The translations under genes were made by a program, and so were the position numbers. 64,000 nt of DNA from Arenibacter sp041392165 (lineage in GTDB: Bacteria; Bacteroidota; Bacteroidia; Flavobacteriales; Flavobacteriaceae). This document shows positions 55,151 to 63,914 of the stretch, in pieces (the stretch's first letter is position 1; each line of letters opens with the position of its first letter). The DNA is taken from NCBI GenBank assembly GCA_041392165.1, contig JAWKMN010000003.1, forward strand, positions 248,001 through 312,000, written 5' to 3'. The notes under the pieces were generated by a model, which made no database searches, was not told where the DNA came from, and saw only the letters and a program-made list of their open reading frames with translations.

Positions 55151-56458
55151 ATGATCCTAGCTACAAGTACAATTGGAACAATACTGATAACGGTAGTTGC
55201 TTTTTTAATACTATTGTTATTGTTGGTGGCACTCTTACTGTTTACCAAGGAAAAATTATCCCCGTCGGGCCCGGTAACCATAACCATCAACGGTGAAAAG
55301 AAAATTGAAGTAGGCTCAGGGGGATCCTTATTGTCCACCTTGGGAAACCAGAAAATATTTCTGCCTTCTGCCTGTGGAGGTGGGGGGACCTGTATCCAAT
55401 GTGAATGTCATGTGCTGTCCGGAGGTGGGGAAGCCCTACCGACCGAAACACCGCATTTCTCCAAAAAAGAATTGAACCATGGGGCACGTTTGGCCTGCCA
55501 GGTAAAGGTGAAGCAGGATATGGAAATTACCATTCCTGAAGAAGTTTTTGGAATTAAAAAATGGGAGGGAACCGTTGTACGTAATTACAATGTGGCTTCC
55601 TTTATTAAGGAATTTGTGGTAGAGATCCCTGAGGATATGGGCTATAAGGCCGGGGGGTATATACAGATCGAAATTCCTCCCTGTGAAGTGAAGTTCTCGG
55701 ACATGGATATCACGGCGCATCCCGAAGAGCACGAAACCCCTGATAAATTTCAGGCAGAATGGGATAAGTTTAACCTATGGCCTTTGGTCATGAAGAACCC
55801 TGAAACAGTGGAAAGGGCCTATTCCATGGCTTCCTATCCTGCTGAAGGAAGGGAGATTATGTTGAACGTCCGTATTGCTACCCCACCATGGGATAGGGCC
55901 AAAAATGGTTGGATGGATGTGAATCCCGGAATTGCATCTTCTTATATCTTCAATTTGAAAAAAGGAGATCCCGTTATTATTTCAGGACCTTATGGCGAGT
56001 TCTTTATCAACGAATCGGATTCCGAGATGTTATATGTTGGCGGTGGTGCAGGAATGGCCCCAATGCGCTCGCATCTATACCACCTGTTCAACACCTTGAA
56101 GACCAATAGAAAAGTTACCTATTGGTATGGAGGTAGATCTAAAAGGGAATTGTTTTATTTGGAACATTTTTACAAACTTGAAAAGGAGTTTCCAAACTTC
56201 AAGTTCTATTTGGCGCTATCGGAGCCTTTACCGGAGGATAATTGGAAGGTAAAGGAGAATATTGATGCACCAGGAGATGGTTTTGTAGGTTTTATTCACA
56301 ATTGTGTAATAGAAAATTACTTGAACCATCACGAATCGCCTGAAGATATTGAACTATACTTTTGTGGTCCCCCATTGATGAACAAGGCAGTTCAGAAAAT
56401 GGGAGAGGATTTTGGTATTCCTGATGAGCATATTAGATTTGACGATTTCGGAGGTTAA
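55151..56458 (+). CDS. nqrF: Na+-translocating NADH:quinone reductase subunit F
   Basis: 435 residues; the NADH-oxidising subunit. One N-terminal membrane helix (about 7-30), a [2Fe-2S] ferredoxin domain about 36-125 with Cys in SACGGGGTCIQCECHVLSGG and RLACQ, then an FAD domain (ERAYSMASYPAEG near 218; R-x-Y-S motif) and an NADH domain (YVGGGAGMAPMRSH near 297, YFCGPPLMNKAV near 400). It ends with RFDDFGG, standard for NqrF. Followed by a perfect palindromic terminator. Confidence 0.97.
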   Translation: MILATSTIGTILITVVAFLILLLLLVALLLFTKEKLSPSGPVTITINGEKKIEVGSGGSLLSTLGNQKIFLPSACGGGGTCIQCECHVLSGGGEALPTETPHFSKKELNHGARLACQVKVKQDMEITIPEEVFGIKKWEGTVVRNYNVASFIKEFVVEIPEDMGYKAGGYIQIEIPPCEVKFSDMDITAHPEEHETPDKFQAEWDKFNLWPLVMKNPETVERAYSMASYPAEGREIMLNVRIATPPWDRAKNGWMDVNPGIASSYIFNLKKGDPVIISGPYGEFFINESDSEMLYVGGGAGMAPMRSHLYHLFNTLKTNRKVTYWYGGRSKRELFYLEHFYKLEKEFPNFKFYLALSEPLPEDNWKVKENIDAPGDGFVGFIHNCVIENYLNHHESPEDIELYFCGPPLMNKAVQKMGEDFGIPDEHIRFDDFGG

Positions 56459-56502
56459 TTTATAGCCTTCACAAATTACAGGACCTTGAAGGTCTAATAT
56501 TA

Positions 56503-56540
56503 GACCTGTCAGGTTTTAAAACCTGACAGGTCTTTTTTTT
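56503..56540 (+). terminator. Rho-independent terminator of the nqr operon
   Basis: A perfect 30-bp palindrome with arms GACCTGTCAGGTTTT / AAAACCTGACAGGTC is followed by eight T. It lies 45 bp after the nqrF stop. Confidence 0.85.
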
Positions 56541-56599
56541 GAGCAATGTTTTAAGAATGTTAAGATTTATTTTTGGCTTAGAAATTTAAAATATAGACA

Positions 56600-56959
56600 A
56601 TGAGTACGGCTTTAACGGAACAGGAGTTGCATAATTTGGCCATGAATATTGTTGGAAAACAATTGGAAGCCGAGGGGTTCGAGTTTATGGGGATTAATAG
56701 TAAGCCCAAAAGAAACCCTCAATTTGTATGCCTTAAGGATAAAAAATTATTTTTTATTGTGGTGCGGAGTGTTCCGCATCCGCAAGATCCAAAGGAATAC
56801 GATAGGTCGCTTATGCAGAAAATGAAGGAGCATGCCCATGCCCAGAAGGGAGAGGCCTATTATGCGGGGGTAGGTCTTTATAATGCGGCAGATAGGAACC
56901 TGCCGGTTTATCTTAATGAAGCTTATATTTTGGAATATGACGGACTTATTAAAATATAG
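56600..56959 (+). CDS. Conserved small cytoplasmic protein between nqrF and apbE
   Basis: 119 residues without signal peptide or membrane helix. It opens MSTALTEQELHNLAMNIVGK and contains LEAEGFEFMGINSKPKRNPQ and KLFFIVVRSVPHPQDPKEYD, with an end NEAYILEYDGLIKI. The fold cannot be named. Position between the nqr operon and its flavin-inserting enzyme suggests that it may help assembly or maturation of the complex, but no motif shows this. It starts 60 bp after the terminator and 4 bp before apbE, so it is likely transcribed with apbE. Confidence 0.8.
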   Translation: MSTALTEQELHNLAMNIVGKQLEAEGFEFMGINSKPKRNPQFVCLKDKKLFFIVVRSVPHPQDPKEYDRSLMQKMKEHAHAQKGEAYYAGVGLYNAADRNLPVYLNEAYILEYDGLIKI

Positions 56960-56963
56960 TGGC

Positions 56964-57968
56964 ATGCGTTTTGGATTGTTTTTTTTAATTCTGGTTTTTG
57001 CAGGGTGTAGGACCAACGAATCCAAATGGGTGAAGAACATTAGTTCGGGATCGGCCTTGGGAACTTCCTATAATATAACCTATTTGGCTACTTCTGAATT
57101 GAGCTTTGAACAGGAAATCGATTCCCTTTTTCTAGCTTTAAATCGATCGATGTCCACTTATATACCTACTTCCGATATCTCAAGAATCAATGCGGGAGAT
57201 TCTACTGTTGTTGTGGATGCCATGTTTAGAGAGGTCTTTAAACTTTCGGGAAAAGTTTTCGAGGCCACCGACGGTTATTTTGATCCTACCGTTGGCGTTT
57301 TGGTGAACGCTTGGGGATTTGGACCGGGCAAGGAGTTGGAAATGGATAGTGTTAAGGTAGATAGCCTTTTGGATTATGTGGGGTTTAATAAAGTGGCCAT
57401 TAATTCTGAAAACAAAATAAAAAAGGCGGATCCTGCCATATATTTCGATTTTAATGCCATAGCCAAAGGATATGCCGTAGACCGTTTGGCCGTTTTATTG
57501 AGGAATAAAGGGATTGCCGATTTTTTAATTGAGGTAGGGGGAGAGTTGGTGGCCCAGGGAGAGAACAGGGTGAAGGGGAAAAAATGGGTAGTGGCCATAG
57601 ACGATCCCTTAATGGAGGAAGGCAGGGCCTACAAAAGAACCTTGTATATGAAAGATATTGCTATGGCCTCCTCAGGGAATTACAGGAAATTTAAAATTGA
57701 TCCCGAAACCGGTACCAAGTATGTCCATACCATAGATCCGAAAACAGGTTATACCCGTAATTCGAACATCTTGGCTACCAGTGTAATGGCGCAGGATTGT
57801 GCCACTGCAGATGCTTTTGCCACCGCTTTTATGGCCATGGATCTGGAGAGAACAAAGGCCGTATTGGCTAAACATAAGGAACTGGAAGGTTATATTATTT
57901 ATTTGGATCCGGAGGGGAACGTTTTGGAGTATATGACGAACGGATTTAAGGAAAATGTCCTGGATTAG
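56964..57968 (+). CDS. apbE: FAD:protein FMN transferase (ApbE) associated with NQR
   Basis: 334 residues from the ATG at 56964, giving a lipoprotein signal VFAGC (Cys15); longer in-frame starts overlap the previous gene. Motifs: ALGTSYNITYLATS near 36, EVGGELVAQGENRVKGKKWV near 197, MASSGNYRKFKIDPETGTKYVHTIDPKTGYTRN near 240, and TADAFATAFMAMD near 283. It transfers FMN onto NqrB Thr223 and NqrC Thr224, whose motifs are present in this window. Its pairing with the nqr genes contrasts with the other ApbE in the DUF3570 operon. Confidence 0.94.
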   Translation: MRFGLFFLILVFAGCRTNESKWVKNISSGSALGTSYNITYLATSELSFEQEIDSLFLALNRSMSTYIPTSDISRINAGDSTVVVDAMFREVFKLSGKVFEATDGYFDPTVGVLVNAWGFGPGKELEMDSVKVDSLLDYVGFNKVAINSENKIKKADPAIYFDFNAIAKGYAVDRLAVLLRNKGIADFLIEVGGELVAQGENRVKGKKWVVAIDDPLMEEGRAYKRTLYMKDIAMASSGNYRKFKIDPETGTKYVHTIDPKTGYTRNSNILATSVMAQDCATADAFATAFMAMDLERTKAVLAKHKELEGYIIYLDPEGNVLEYMTNGFKENVLD

Positions 57969-57990
57969 TGTTTCAAGGTAAGCAAACCGG

Positions 57991-58753
57991 TTATTTGGTC
58001 ACCAAGGGAATCACCTCCCCTTTGGCCAAACGATAATGGTCCACTTCGGCGTCGGATAGTTTTTTGGTGTAATCTACCTCCTCTACCTTAAAACCAATGG
58101 CCCTGAGTTTTGTAAAATAATCCCTTCCATAAATACGGACATGGTCGTACTGTCCAAATATTTTGGCCCTTTCCTTTTTGTCCGTAATACTATTATCTTC
58201 GTAGGTATCCGCCCTGTTGAGGTCCTGGGGAATTTGAAAAATGCCCCATCCTCCCGGCCTTAGTACCCTGTACAACTCCTGCATAGCCCTGGTATCGTCC
58301 GGAATGTGTTCCAGAACATGGTTGCACAATATAACGTCAAAGGAGTTTTCGGTGAAGGGAAGGTTGCAAATATCCGCTTTTACATCGGCCAGGGGCGAGT
58401 TTAGATCGGTAGTGGTATAGTCCAGGTTTTTTTGGTTCCTGAACCTATTGTAAAAGGCCTGTTCGGGAGCAAAATGCAGGACCTGAGACGGTCCGTAAAA
58501 AATTGGTCTCATTTTTTAAATAAAGCCACAATAATCGGTGCCGTTCCAGGGATAGGGTAGAGGGCGATAACACATTTTCACGGGGGTGTTCGTAACCATA
58601 GGGGAGAAAGCTTTTAAATTTTTTTCCATCTATGGGATCGGTGTAACGTTGTCCACGCATCCCATAGGCCATAAGCGGACGTACCCAATAACTTAGTTTA
58701 ATGAGTATGGGTCTGGGAACGGTGTTTAGGACATATTTAAATAACTTTTTCAA
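57991..58753 (-). pseudogene. Class I SAM-dependent methyltransferase, frameshifted at a T6 run
   Basis: Two frames make one protein. The first 88 or so codons from 58753 (MKKLFKYVLNTVPRPILIKL ... TLSLERHRLLWLYLKNETNF) shift out of frame at the run of six T (plus-strand A6, about 58497-58502) and end as RTVSGPAFCSRTGLLQ. The second frame continues GPSQVLHFAPEQAF with SAM-binding features: DYTTTDL, ADICNLPF, FDVILCNHVLEHIPDD and ELYRVLRPGGWGIFQIPQD, to the stop at 57991. Dropping one T joins them as NETNFYGPSQVLHFAPEQAF. Together about 254 codons, the usual length for this flavobacterial family. Target unknown. Broken gene or consensus error. Confidence 0.85.
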
Positions 58754-58928
58754 TGCGCCTTATTGGATTTGTACATGGGTATATGGAAATTCACCAAGAG
58801 ATTAAGGGGTAATTTTTAATGACGTTAAAGTGTAGGGTACACTGGCAAACTCTGATCTAATTAACCTAGGTTCGATTTTAAAAATACTGTTTTTCAAATA
58901 GGTATAAAATAATAGCATGAAAAATTTT
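58754..58928. other. Short non-coding region upstream of the methyltransferase
   Basis: 175 bp of A+T-rich DNA, presumably with the methyltransferase promoter. Nothing else is seen. Confidence 0.4.
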
Positions 58929-59141
58929 TAATCTTTTATAATTCCCCAACGGCTCTGCCTAGGTTTCTGATTATACCTCCTCTGGGAGGTCGGAATTGCT
59001 TTTTCGCAATTCCGGGTGTGGGCAAAATACAAATTTCGGTTTTTGGCCCTAAGGCTAAAAATGATACCGATAGCAATCGGTACGGCGATATACCTCTACG
59101 GCTCTGCCTCAAGGATAGTCGGTTTCAAGAAATTTTTTATT
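58929..59141 (+). repeat. Intergenic repeat family 2, copy 3
   Basis: About 213 bp matching 18194-18410 and 50069-50269. The GGAATTGC hairpin and the ACGGCTCTGCCT pair are retained, the TTTTGGCC stem is degenerate, and the 18-bp palindrome (59065-59082, arms TACCGAT/ATCGGTA) is present with a changed loop. It is followed by a separate hairpin AATCCCAT/ATGGGATT near 59163-59182. Confidence 0.88.
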
Positions 59142-59276
59142 TCCCAACGAGGTGCGGGGAGGAATCCCATAGCCATGGGATTTCTTGTCCTTCGTTTTTC
59201 ACTCTGTTGAAATAACAATCATTTTATGAACAATTGATTATGCTTGTTTTAAGCATCTAAACAATAATCGAATTTA

Positions 59277-59387
59277 CTCGATAATCGAGATTTAAATGCT
59301 CCGGCGCTTGCGACGAAATCAAACTTGAATCTTCTTTCAATACCTCGTGTCCCGATAGCTATCGGGATTGCCCCGAGGCAGTTTACT
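59277..59387 (+). repeat. Intergenic repeat family 1, copy C (one insert)
   Basis: 111 bp. It starts with CTCGATAATCGAG and has the 18-bp perfect palindrome TCCCGATAGCTATCGGGA (59350-59367), but not the 19-bp insert of copy B. It lies downstream of map on the opposite strand, 136 bp from family 2 copy 3, so both families meet here. Confidence 0.9.
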
Positions 59388-59455
59388 TTAATTAAGATTA
59401 TGGAATATAACAAACCCTTAAAAATAGAAAATAAGTAGGACAAATAACCTTAAGG

Positions 59456-60274
59456 TTATAGCACCAGTGTTTTTTGACGGAACTCTGCTTCTTCATCACT
59501 TTGTATGCCCAATGCCTCATATATATAGGCAAAAGTGGACAATATTTCGGGTTTTCCGTCTATGATGGCAACGTCATGCTCAAAATGGGCGCTAGGTTTA
59601 TTATCGGCCGTAAGAATGGTCCAGCCGTCCTTTAATTGCTTAATTCTTCTGGTCCCCATATTGATCATAGGTTCTATGGCCACTACCATACCTTCCACAA
59701 ATTTCTTTCCCCGTCCCCGTTTGCCGTAGTTGGGCATTTCCGGGTCTTCGTGCATTTCCCTGCCCAATCCGTGACCTACCAATTCCCTGACTACGCCATA
59801 ACCTCTACTTTCTGTATATTGTTGAATGGCATAACCTACGTCTCCTACCCTATTTCCAACCTTAAACTCACGAATACCTACGTAGAGGGACTCTTTGGTG
59901 ACCTGTAATAATTTCTTTGTTTCCGTATCTACTTCCCCAACTTCAAAGGTGTAGGCGTGATCCCCGTAAAACCCGTTTTTAAGCACTCCGCAATCTATAG
60001 AGATAATATCACCTTCAACAAGAGGGGTATTGTTGGGGATTCCATGTACCACCTGGGCATTGGGGCTCATACACAGGGAATTGGGAAAATCGTACAATCC
60101 CAGAAAGCCCGGAACACCGCCATGATCCCTAATAAACGTTTCCGCTAAAGCGTCTAGCTGTAAGGTGGTTGTCCCTGGCTTTACCTCACTGGCCAACATT
60201 CCCAAGGTCTTGCTCACGATCAGTGCACTTTCGCGCATCAATTCGATCTCTTCTAAAGTCTTGATTTTTATCAT
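59456..60274 (-). CDS. map: Methionine aminopeptidase, type I
   Basis: 272 residues from the ATG at 60274 (MIKIKTLEEIELMRESALIV). Removes the initiator Met from nascent proteins. The five metal ligands are recognisable: Asp in ISIDCG and Asp in GFYGDHAYTFE, His in VGHGLGREMHEDPEMPN, Glu in AIEPMI and the last Glu within HFEHDVAI. A C-terminal tail of about 20 acidic and Gln-rich residues (SDEEAEFRQKTLVL) is a modest extension. Housekeeping, single gene, 79 bp after gpmI on the same strand. Confidence 0.96.
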   Translation of the reverse strand: MIKIKTLEEIELMRESALIVSKTLGMLASEVKPGTTTLQLDALAETFIRDHGGVPGFLGLYDFPNSLCMSPNAQVVHGIPNNTPLVEGDIISIDCGVLKNGFYGDHAYTFEVGEVDTETKKLLQVTKESLYVGIREFKVGNRVGDVGYAIQQYTESRGYGVVRELVGHGLGREMHEDPEMPNYGKRGRGKKFVEGMVVAIEPMINMGTRRIKQLKDGWTILTADNKPSAHFEHDVAIIDGKPEILSTFAYIYEALGIQSDEEAEFRQKTLVL

Positions 60275-60353
60275 AGAATGCAAAGGTAAAACAATACTTT
60301 TAAAATTACCCCTTTGGGGATGTTTGTAACTATATTCAAAAGGGCAACAATAA

Positions 60354-61871
60354 TTATACCAGGGGTTTTCTTGTCATCAATGCGGGCTGCGGAATCCCCA
60401 TAAGCTTGAGTATGGTAGGTGCAATATCACCTAAAACGCCATCTTTTATTTCCTTCAATTCGCTATCTACCAAGATCAAGGGAACTGGATTTGTGGTATG
60501 TGCCGTATTTGGGCTGCCATCCGCATTTATCATAGTCTCGCAATTTCCGTGATCGGCAATGACCAAAGTGGTATATCCATGCTCCAAACCGGTATTAATA
60601 ACGGATTCCGCACAGCTATCCACAGTTTCACAGGCCTTTATTGCGGCCTGCATATCCCCGGTATGGCCTACCATATCAGGGTTGGCAAAATTAAGGCATA
60701 CAAAATCCGCTTCGCCCTTTTGCAATTCGGGAATTATGGCATCCCTTATCTCATAGGCACTCATTTCCGGCTTTAGGTCATAGGTAGCTACCTTGGGCGA
60801 CGGACATAGGATGCGCTCTTCCCCTTCAAAAGGAATTTCCCTGCCACCGTTGAAGAAGAAGGTAACATGGGGGTATTTTTCGGTCTCCGCGATTCTAATT
60901 TGTTTTTTGTGGGCCTTGGCCAAGGTTTCTCCAAGGGTTTCGCTAATGTTGTCCTTGTCATAAACTACTTTCACTCCCTTATAGGAGTCATCATAGTTCG
61001 TCATGGTTACGTAATAGAGGTCCAATTTGTGCATATTGAGTTCATGCATGTCTTCTTGGGAAAGTACTTGGGTAAGCTCCCTGCCACGGTCTGTCCTGAA
61101 ATTGAAAAAAATAACAACATCCCCTTCCTTGATAAGGGATAGGGGCGACCCCTGAGCATCTGTGACCAATAAAGGTTTTAGGAATTCATCCGTAATACCG
61201 GATTCATAACTGGCCAATATGGATTCTTCAACATGATCTGTTTTTTGGCCTTCACCGTTTACCAGGAGGTCATAGGCCAATTTTACCCGCTCCCATCTTT
61301 TATCCCTGTCCATGGCATAGTACCTGCCAATAAGACTGGCCAATTTTACATTTTTATCCGCGCAATATTCATTTAATGCCTTAACATAACCTATTCCACT
61401 TTTAGGGTCTACGTCCCTACCATCGGTAAAGGCATGGATATAGGTGTTCTTAAGCCCGTAACTTTCACTGGCATCAACAAGTCCCCTAAGGTGCGAGGTA
61501 TGGCTATGAACGCCCCCATCGCTTAACAAGCCTAAAAAGTGGACCGGTTTGTCGTTGTTTTTTGCATACAACAGCGCATCTTTTAACACCTGCTCATCCT
61601 TTAGGGTATCCTGTTCAATGGCCAGGTTTATTTTTGCCAAATCCTGATATACGATTCGGCCGGCCCCAAGGTTCATATGGCCTACCTCACTATTGCCCAT
61701 TTGTCCTTCCGGTAAGCCTACATTCATGCCGTCGGTCAAGAGATTGGAATTGGCGTATTTGGTATATAGCGAGTCTATAAATGGGGTATTGGCATTTTCT
61801 ATGGCAGAGACCTTGGGGTCCGGGGATTTGCCCCAACCATCCAAAATCATCAAAATTACTTTCTTGTTCAT
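60354..61871 (-). CDS. gpmI: 2,3-bisphosphoglycerate-independent phosphoglycerate mutase
   Basis: 505 residues, the standard length for the Mn2+-dependent enzyme of glycolysis. The N-terminal ILMILDGWG provides the first metal Asp, the nucleophilic Ser is in GQMGNSEVGHMNLGAG near 56-71, and later ligands are in VCLNFANPDMVGHTGD near 392 and VIADHGNCE near 442. Interconverts 3- and 2-phosphoglycerate. No anomalies seen. Confidence 0.97.
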   Translation of the reverse strand: MNKKVILMILDGWGKSPDPKVSAIENANTPFIDSLYTKYANSNLLTDGMNVGLPEGQMGNSEVGHMNLGAGRIVYQDLAKINLAIEQDTLKDEQVLKDALLYAKNNDKPVHFLGLLSDGGVHSHTSHLRGLVDASESYGLKNTYIHAFTDGRDVDPKSGIGYVKALNEYCADKNVKLASLIGRYYAMDRDKRWERVKLAYDLLVNGEGQKTDHVEESILASYESGITDEFLKPLLVTDAQGSPLSLIKEGDVVIFFNFRTDRGRELTQVLSQEDMHELNMHKLDLYYVTMTNYDDSYKGVKVVYDKDNISETLGETLAKAHKKQIRIAETEKYPHVTFFFNGGREIPFEGEERILCPSPKVATYDLKPEMSAYEIRDAIIPELQKGEADFVCLNFANPDMVGHTGDMQAAIKACETVDSCAESVINTGLEHGYTTLVIADHGNCETMINADGSPNTAHTTNPVPLILVDSELKEIKDGVLGDIAPTILKLMGIPQPALMTRKPLV

Positions 61872-62097
61872 ATCCTGTTTGTTATTAGTGTCAAAAATAA
61901 AACTATTGTATATGGATTGCTAGGATTTGGGACAGCTTTTTCCAAAATTTTATGGACTTGGATGGATTCTTATTAAGGGAAGGGATAAAAGATGGCCTTT
62001 TGTTAAAATTTTGTTATTTAAGGCCAAGAAGTGAAACAAATTTAACCGAATGGAGTCTGTTAGGGTAATCAATAATCACTAATTAATCTTATTCATC

Positions 62098-62493
62098 ATG
62101 AGAAAAACAATTTTAACAGTCGCCATGGCATTCATGTTCATGGTTGCAGGCGTTCGTGCCGAGAGTAGTAACAACTATGCTATAAGTGAATCGGTATTAA
62201 TGGTCAAACCCGGGGAATTAAGTTCTTTTTGTAAGGCAATCGTAAAAGGGGATATGGAAACCGTTAAACGATTAATTGAGCTGGGTGAGGATGTTAATCA
62301 GAAATCTTTGGGAAAAACACCTGCCATCTTTGCCGCACGTTACAATAAATATGAAATTTTGGAACTCCTTATCGCCAACGGTGCCGATCTTAAAATTAAG
62401 TGCGATAATGGCTACAATGCGAAAAAGCACGCAGAACTCTCCAATGCCACCGAGGCCTTGGAAGTAATCAATGCCAATCTTAAGAAGAAGTAG
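62098..62493 (+). CDS. Small exported ankyrin-repeat protein
   Basis: 131 residues with a signal peptide (MRKTILTVAMAFMFMVAGVR, cleavage near RAE). Two to three ankyrin repeats run from about 45 to 125: KGDMETVKRLIELGEDVNQK, LGKTPAIFAARYNKYEILEL with LIANGADLK, and NGYNAKKHAELSNATEALEV. It is a protein-binding module, presumably periplasmic; partner unknown. Single gene with its own perfect-palindrome terminator. Confidence 0.88.
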   Translation: MRKTILTVAMAFMFMVAGVRAESSNNYAISESVLMVKPGELSSFCKAIVKGDMETVKRLIELGEDVNQKSLGKTPAIFAARYNKYEILELLIANGADLKIKCDNGYNAKKHAELSNATEALEVINANLKKK

Positions 62494-62510
62494 TGGGCCT
62501 ACCTTTTAAT

Positions 62511-62546
62511 AAAAAAACCTATCGAAAATTTTCGATAGGTTTTTTT
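62511..62546. terminator. Perfect 36-bp palindromic terminator
   Basis: Seven A, a stem CCTATCGAAAA / TTTTCGATAGG and seven T form a perfect palindrome 18 bp after the ankyrin stop. It can also end minus-strand transcription from the DUF6747 gene. Confidence 0.85.
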
Positions 62547-62599
62547 ATTGTTTTCAATTTGCTTTTATAGTGTTCAGGTAAAAGAGCAAATCGGATGGT

Positions 62600-62767
62600 T
62601 TAGAATTCAAATCCCGTAAAGGCCCTAAAGGCAAAAGCATAAAGTGCCATGAATAACATTGCCACACAGAAAACAGAGTATATTTTTAACAATACTACCA
62701 CATATTCCGGTTTACAATTTTCGAATGCTGCTAAATAAATGTTCTTAAAATGTAATAAAATTCCCAT
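62600..62767 (-). CDS. DUF6747-type small membrane protein
   Basis: 55 residues beginning MGILLHFKNIYLAAFENCKP. It has a central hydrophobic helix (YVVVLLKIYSVFCVAMLFMA, then LYAFAF) and ends RAFTGFEF. The pattern F-K-x-I-Y-x-x-A-F-E-N-C-K-P followed by a transmembrane segment and R-A-F-T-G-F resembles the short DUF6747 proteins of Flavobacteriaceae; I recognise it from memory, not from a search. Function is unknown. It sits alone between terminator and the M48 protease gene on the same strand. Confidence 0.7.
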   Translation of the reverse strand: MGILLHFKNIYLAAFENCKPEYVVVLLKIYSVFCVAMLFMALYAFAFRAFTGFEF

Positions 62768-62891
62768 ATAGTCTCATTTAAATTATTGTAAATCAAAGCT
62801 ATAAGGGTTAAATTGTGTGGGTAATAAGATTTGGTTCTGGTGCAATATACCAATAATACCCTGAAATACTAATCTTGGAAAGGGAAATCCG

Positions 62892-63659
62892 CTATTGTTG
62901 CCCTTTAAATCGTTCAATGGCTTCTTTTATGCGTTCAATTCTATTATCGGGATCGGGATGTGTACTCTGAAATTCAGGTACCCTATTGGGTCCGGCGGCC
63001 GACTTTAATATTTCCATTACTTTGATCATTTCATAAGGGTCGTAATTGGATTGTATCATAAAAAGTACCCCAAGCTCATCGCTTTCCAATTCATCGTCCC
63101 TGCCGTTGGTCAATAAGGTATTTTGGCCAATACTACTGACAATTCCGCCGGCATCGGCACCAACGGAAGCTCCCATGCTTACGGTCTGCCAAAAGTTGCT
63201 ATCGGCAATCCTTTCTGCCGAGTGTCTGCCAATTACATGCCCTATCTCATGTCCCAGTACCCCTGCCAGTTGTGCTTCGTTCAATTTGGAGAAAAGGGCG
63301 TAGGTGATAAAAATTGGTCCGCCCGGCAAGGCAAAGGCATTGATGGTCTGTTCATCTGCCAATAGATGAAAATCATATTTATAGGGTGTTTCCCTGGCAA
63401 TACTGTTATTTACCAATTTATTTCCCAACTGATCTACAAAGGACTGTAAACGTTCATCAGGATATAGGCCGCCATATTGTTGTGCCACTTCGGGAGCGCT
63501 CTGTAGGCCAATGGCCACTTCTTGTTCCGTACTCATATTAATGTTCTGGACCCTGCCGGTATAGGGGTTTTCTTCCCTGTTATTGCAGCGCTGGACAAAG
63601 GCAAAGGCTACAATCGCCAAGCCTATAAATATCCTAATTTTCCAACTACCTCTTCCCAT
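62892..63659 (-). CDS. M48-family metalloprotease (BepA/LoiP-like)
   Basis: 255 residues with an N-terminal membrane anchor or signal sequence (WKIRIFIGLAIVAFAFVQRC; the Cys at 26 may be lipidated). Zn ligands are in VLGHEIGHVIGRHSAER near 137-153 (HExxH) with the third ligand Glu in DELESDELGVLFM near 190. The C-terminal EFQSTHPDPDNRIERIKEAI is the family signature. Likely acts in the periplasm on misfolded outer-membrane proteins. No TPR domain is present, in contrast to BepA. Confidence 0.92.
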   Translation of the reverse strand: MGRGSWKIRIFIGLAIVAFAFVQRCNNREENPYTGRVQNINMSTEQEVAIGLQSAPEVAQQYGGLYPDERLQSFVDQLGNKLVNNSIARETPYKYDFHLLADEQTINAFALPGGPIFITYALFSKLNEAQLAGVLGHEIGHVIGRHSAERIADSNFWQTVSMGASVGADAGGIVSSIGQNTLLTNGRDDELESDELGVLFMIQSNYDPYEMIKVMEILKSAAGPNRVPEFQSTHPDPDNRIERIKEAIERFKGQQ

Positions 63660-63914
63660 GTTAATGTGTTGTTAGGAGTACTTAATGTACAAAAAAATCA
63701 TTTTATCTTGTGGTTGCCCTATGGAATTTTATTAACCTTCATAAGTCCTTTTATAACTAGGACCTAAAGTCATTGGCGTTTGTTGTAACCCGCTTTTTTG
63801 ATGCTATTTATCCAAATATAAAGGAATGCCTTAATGGGCAGCTTGTGTTGGGACCTTTGTCCTAGGTCTTGCAATTATGTGCTTTTTTCTTTAATCGGAC
63901 AATGGTGATTTCAG

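Noticed and set aside
18194..59387. The two repeat families as a CRISPR array
   Set aside because: Copies are single, tens of kilobases apart and over 90 bp long, without spacers or cas genes.
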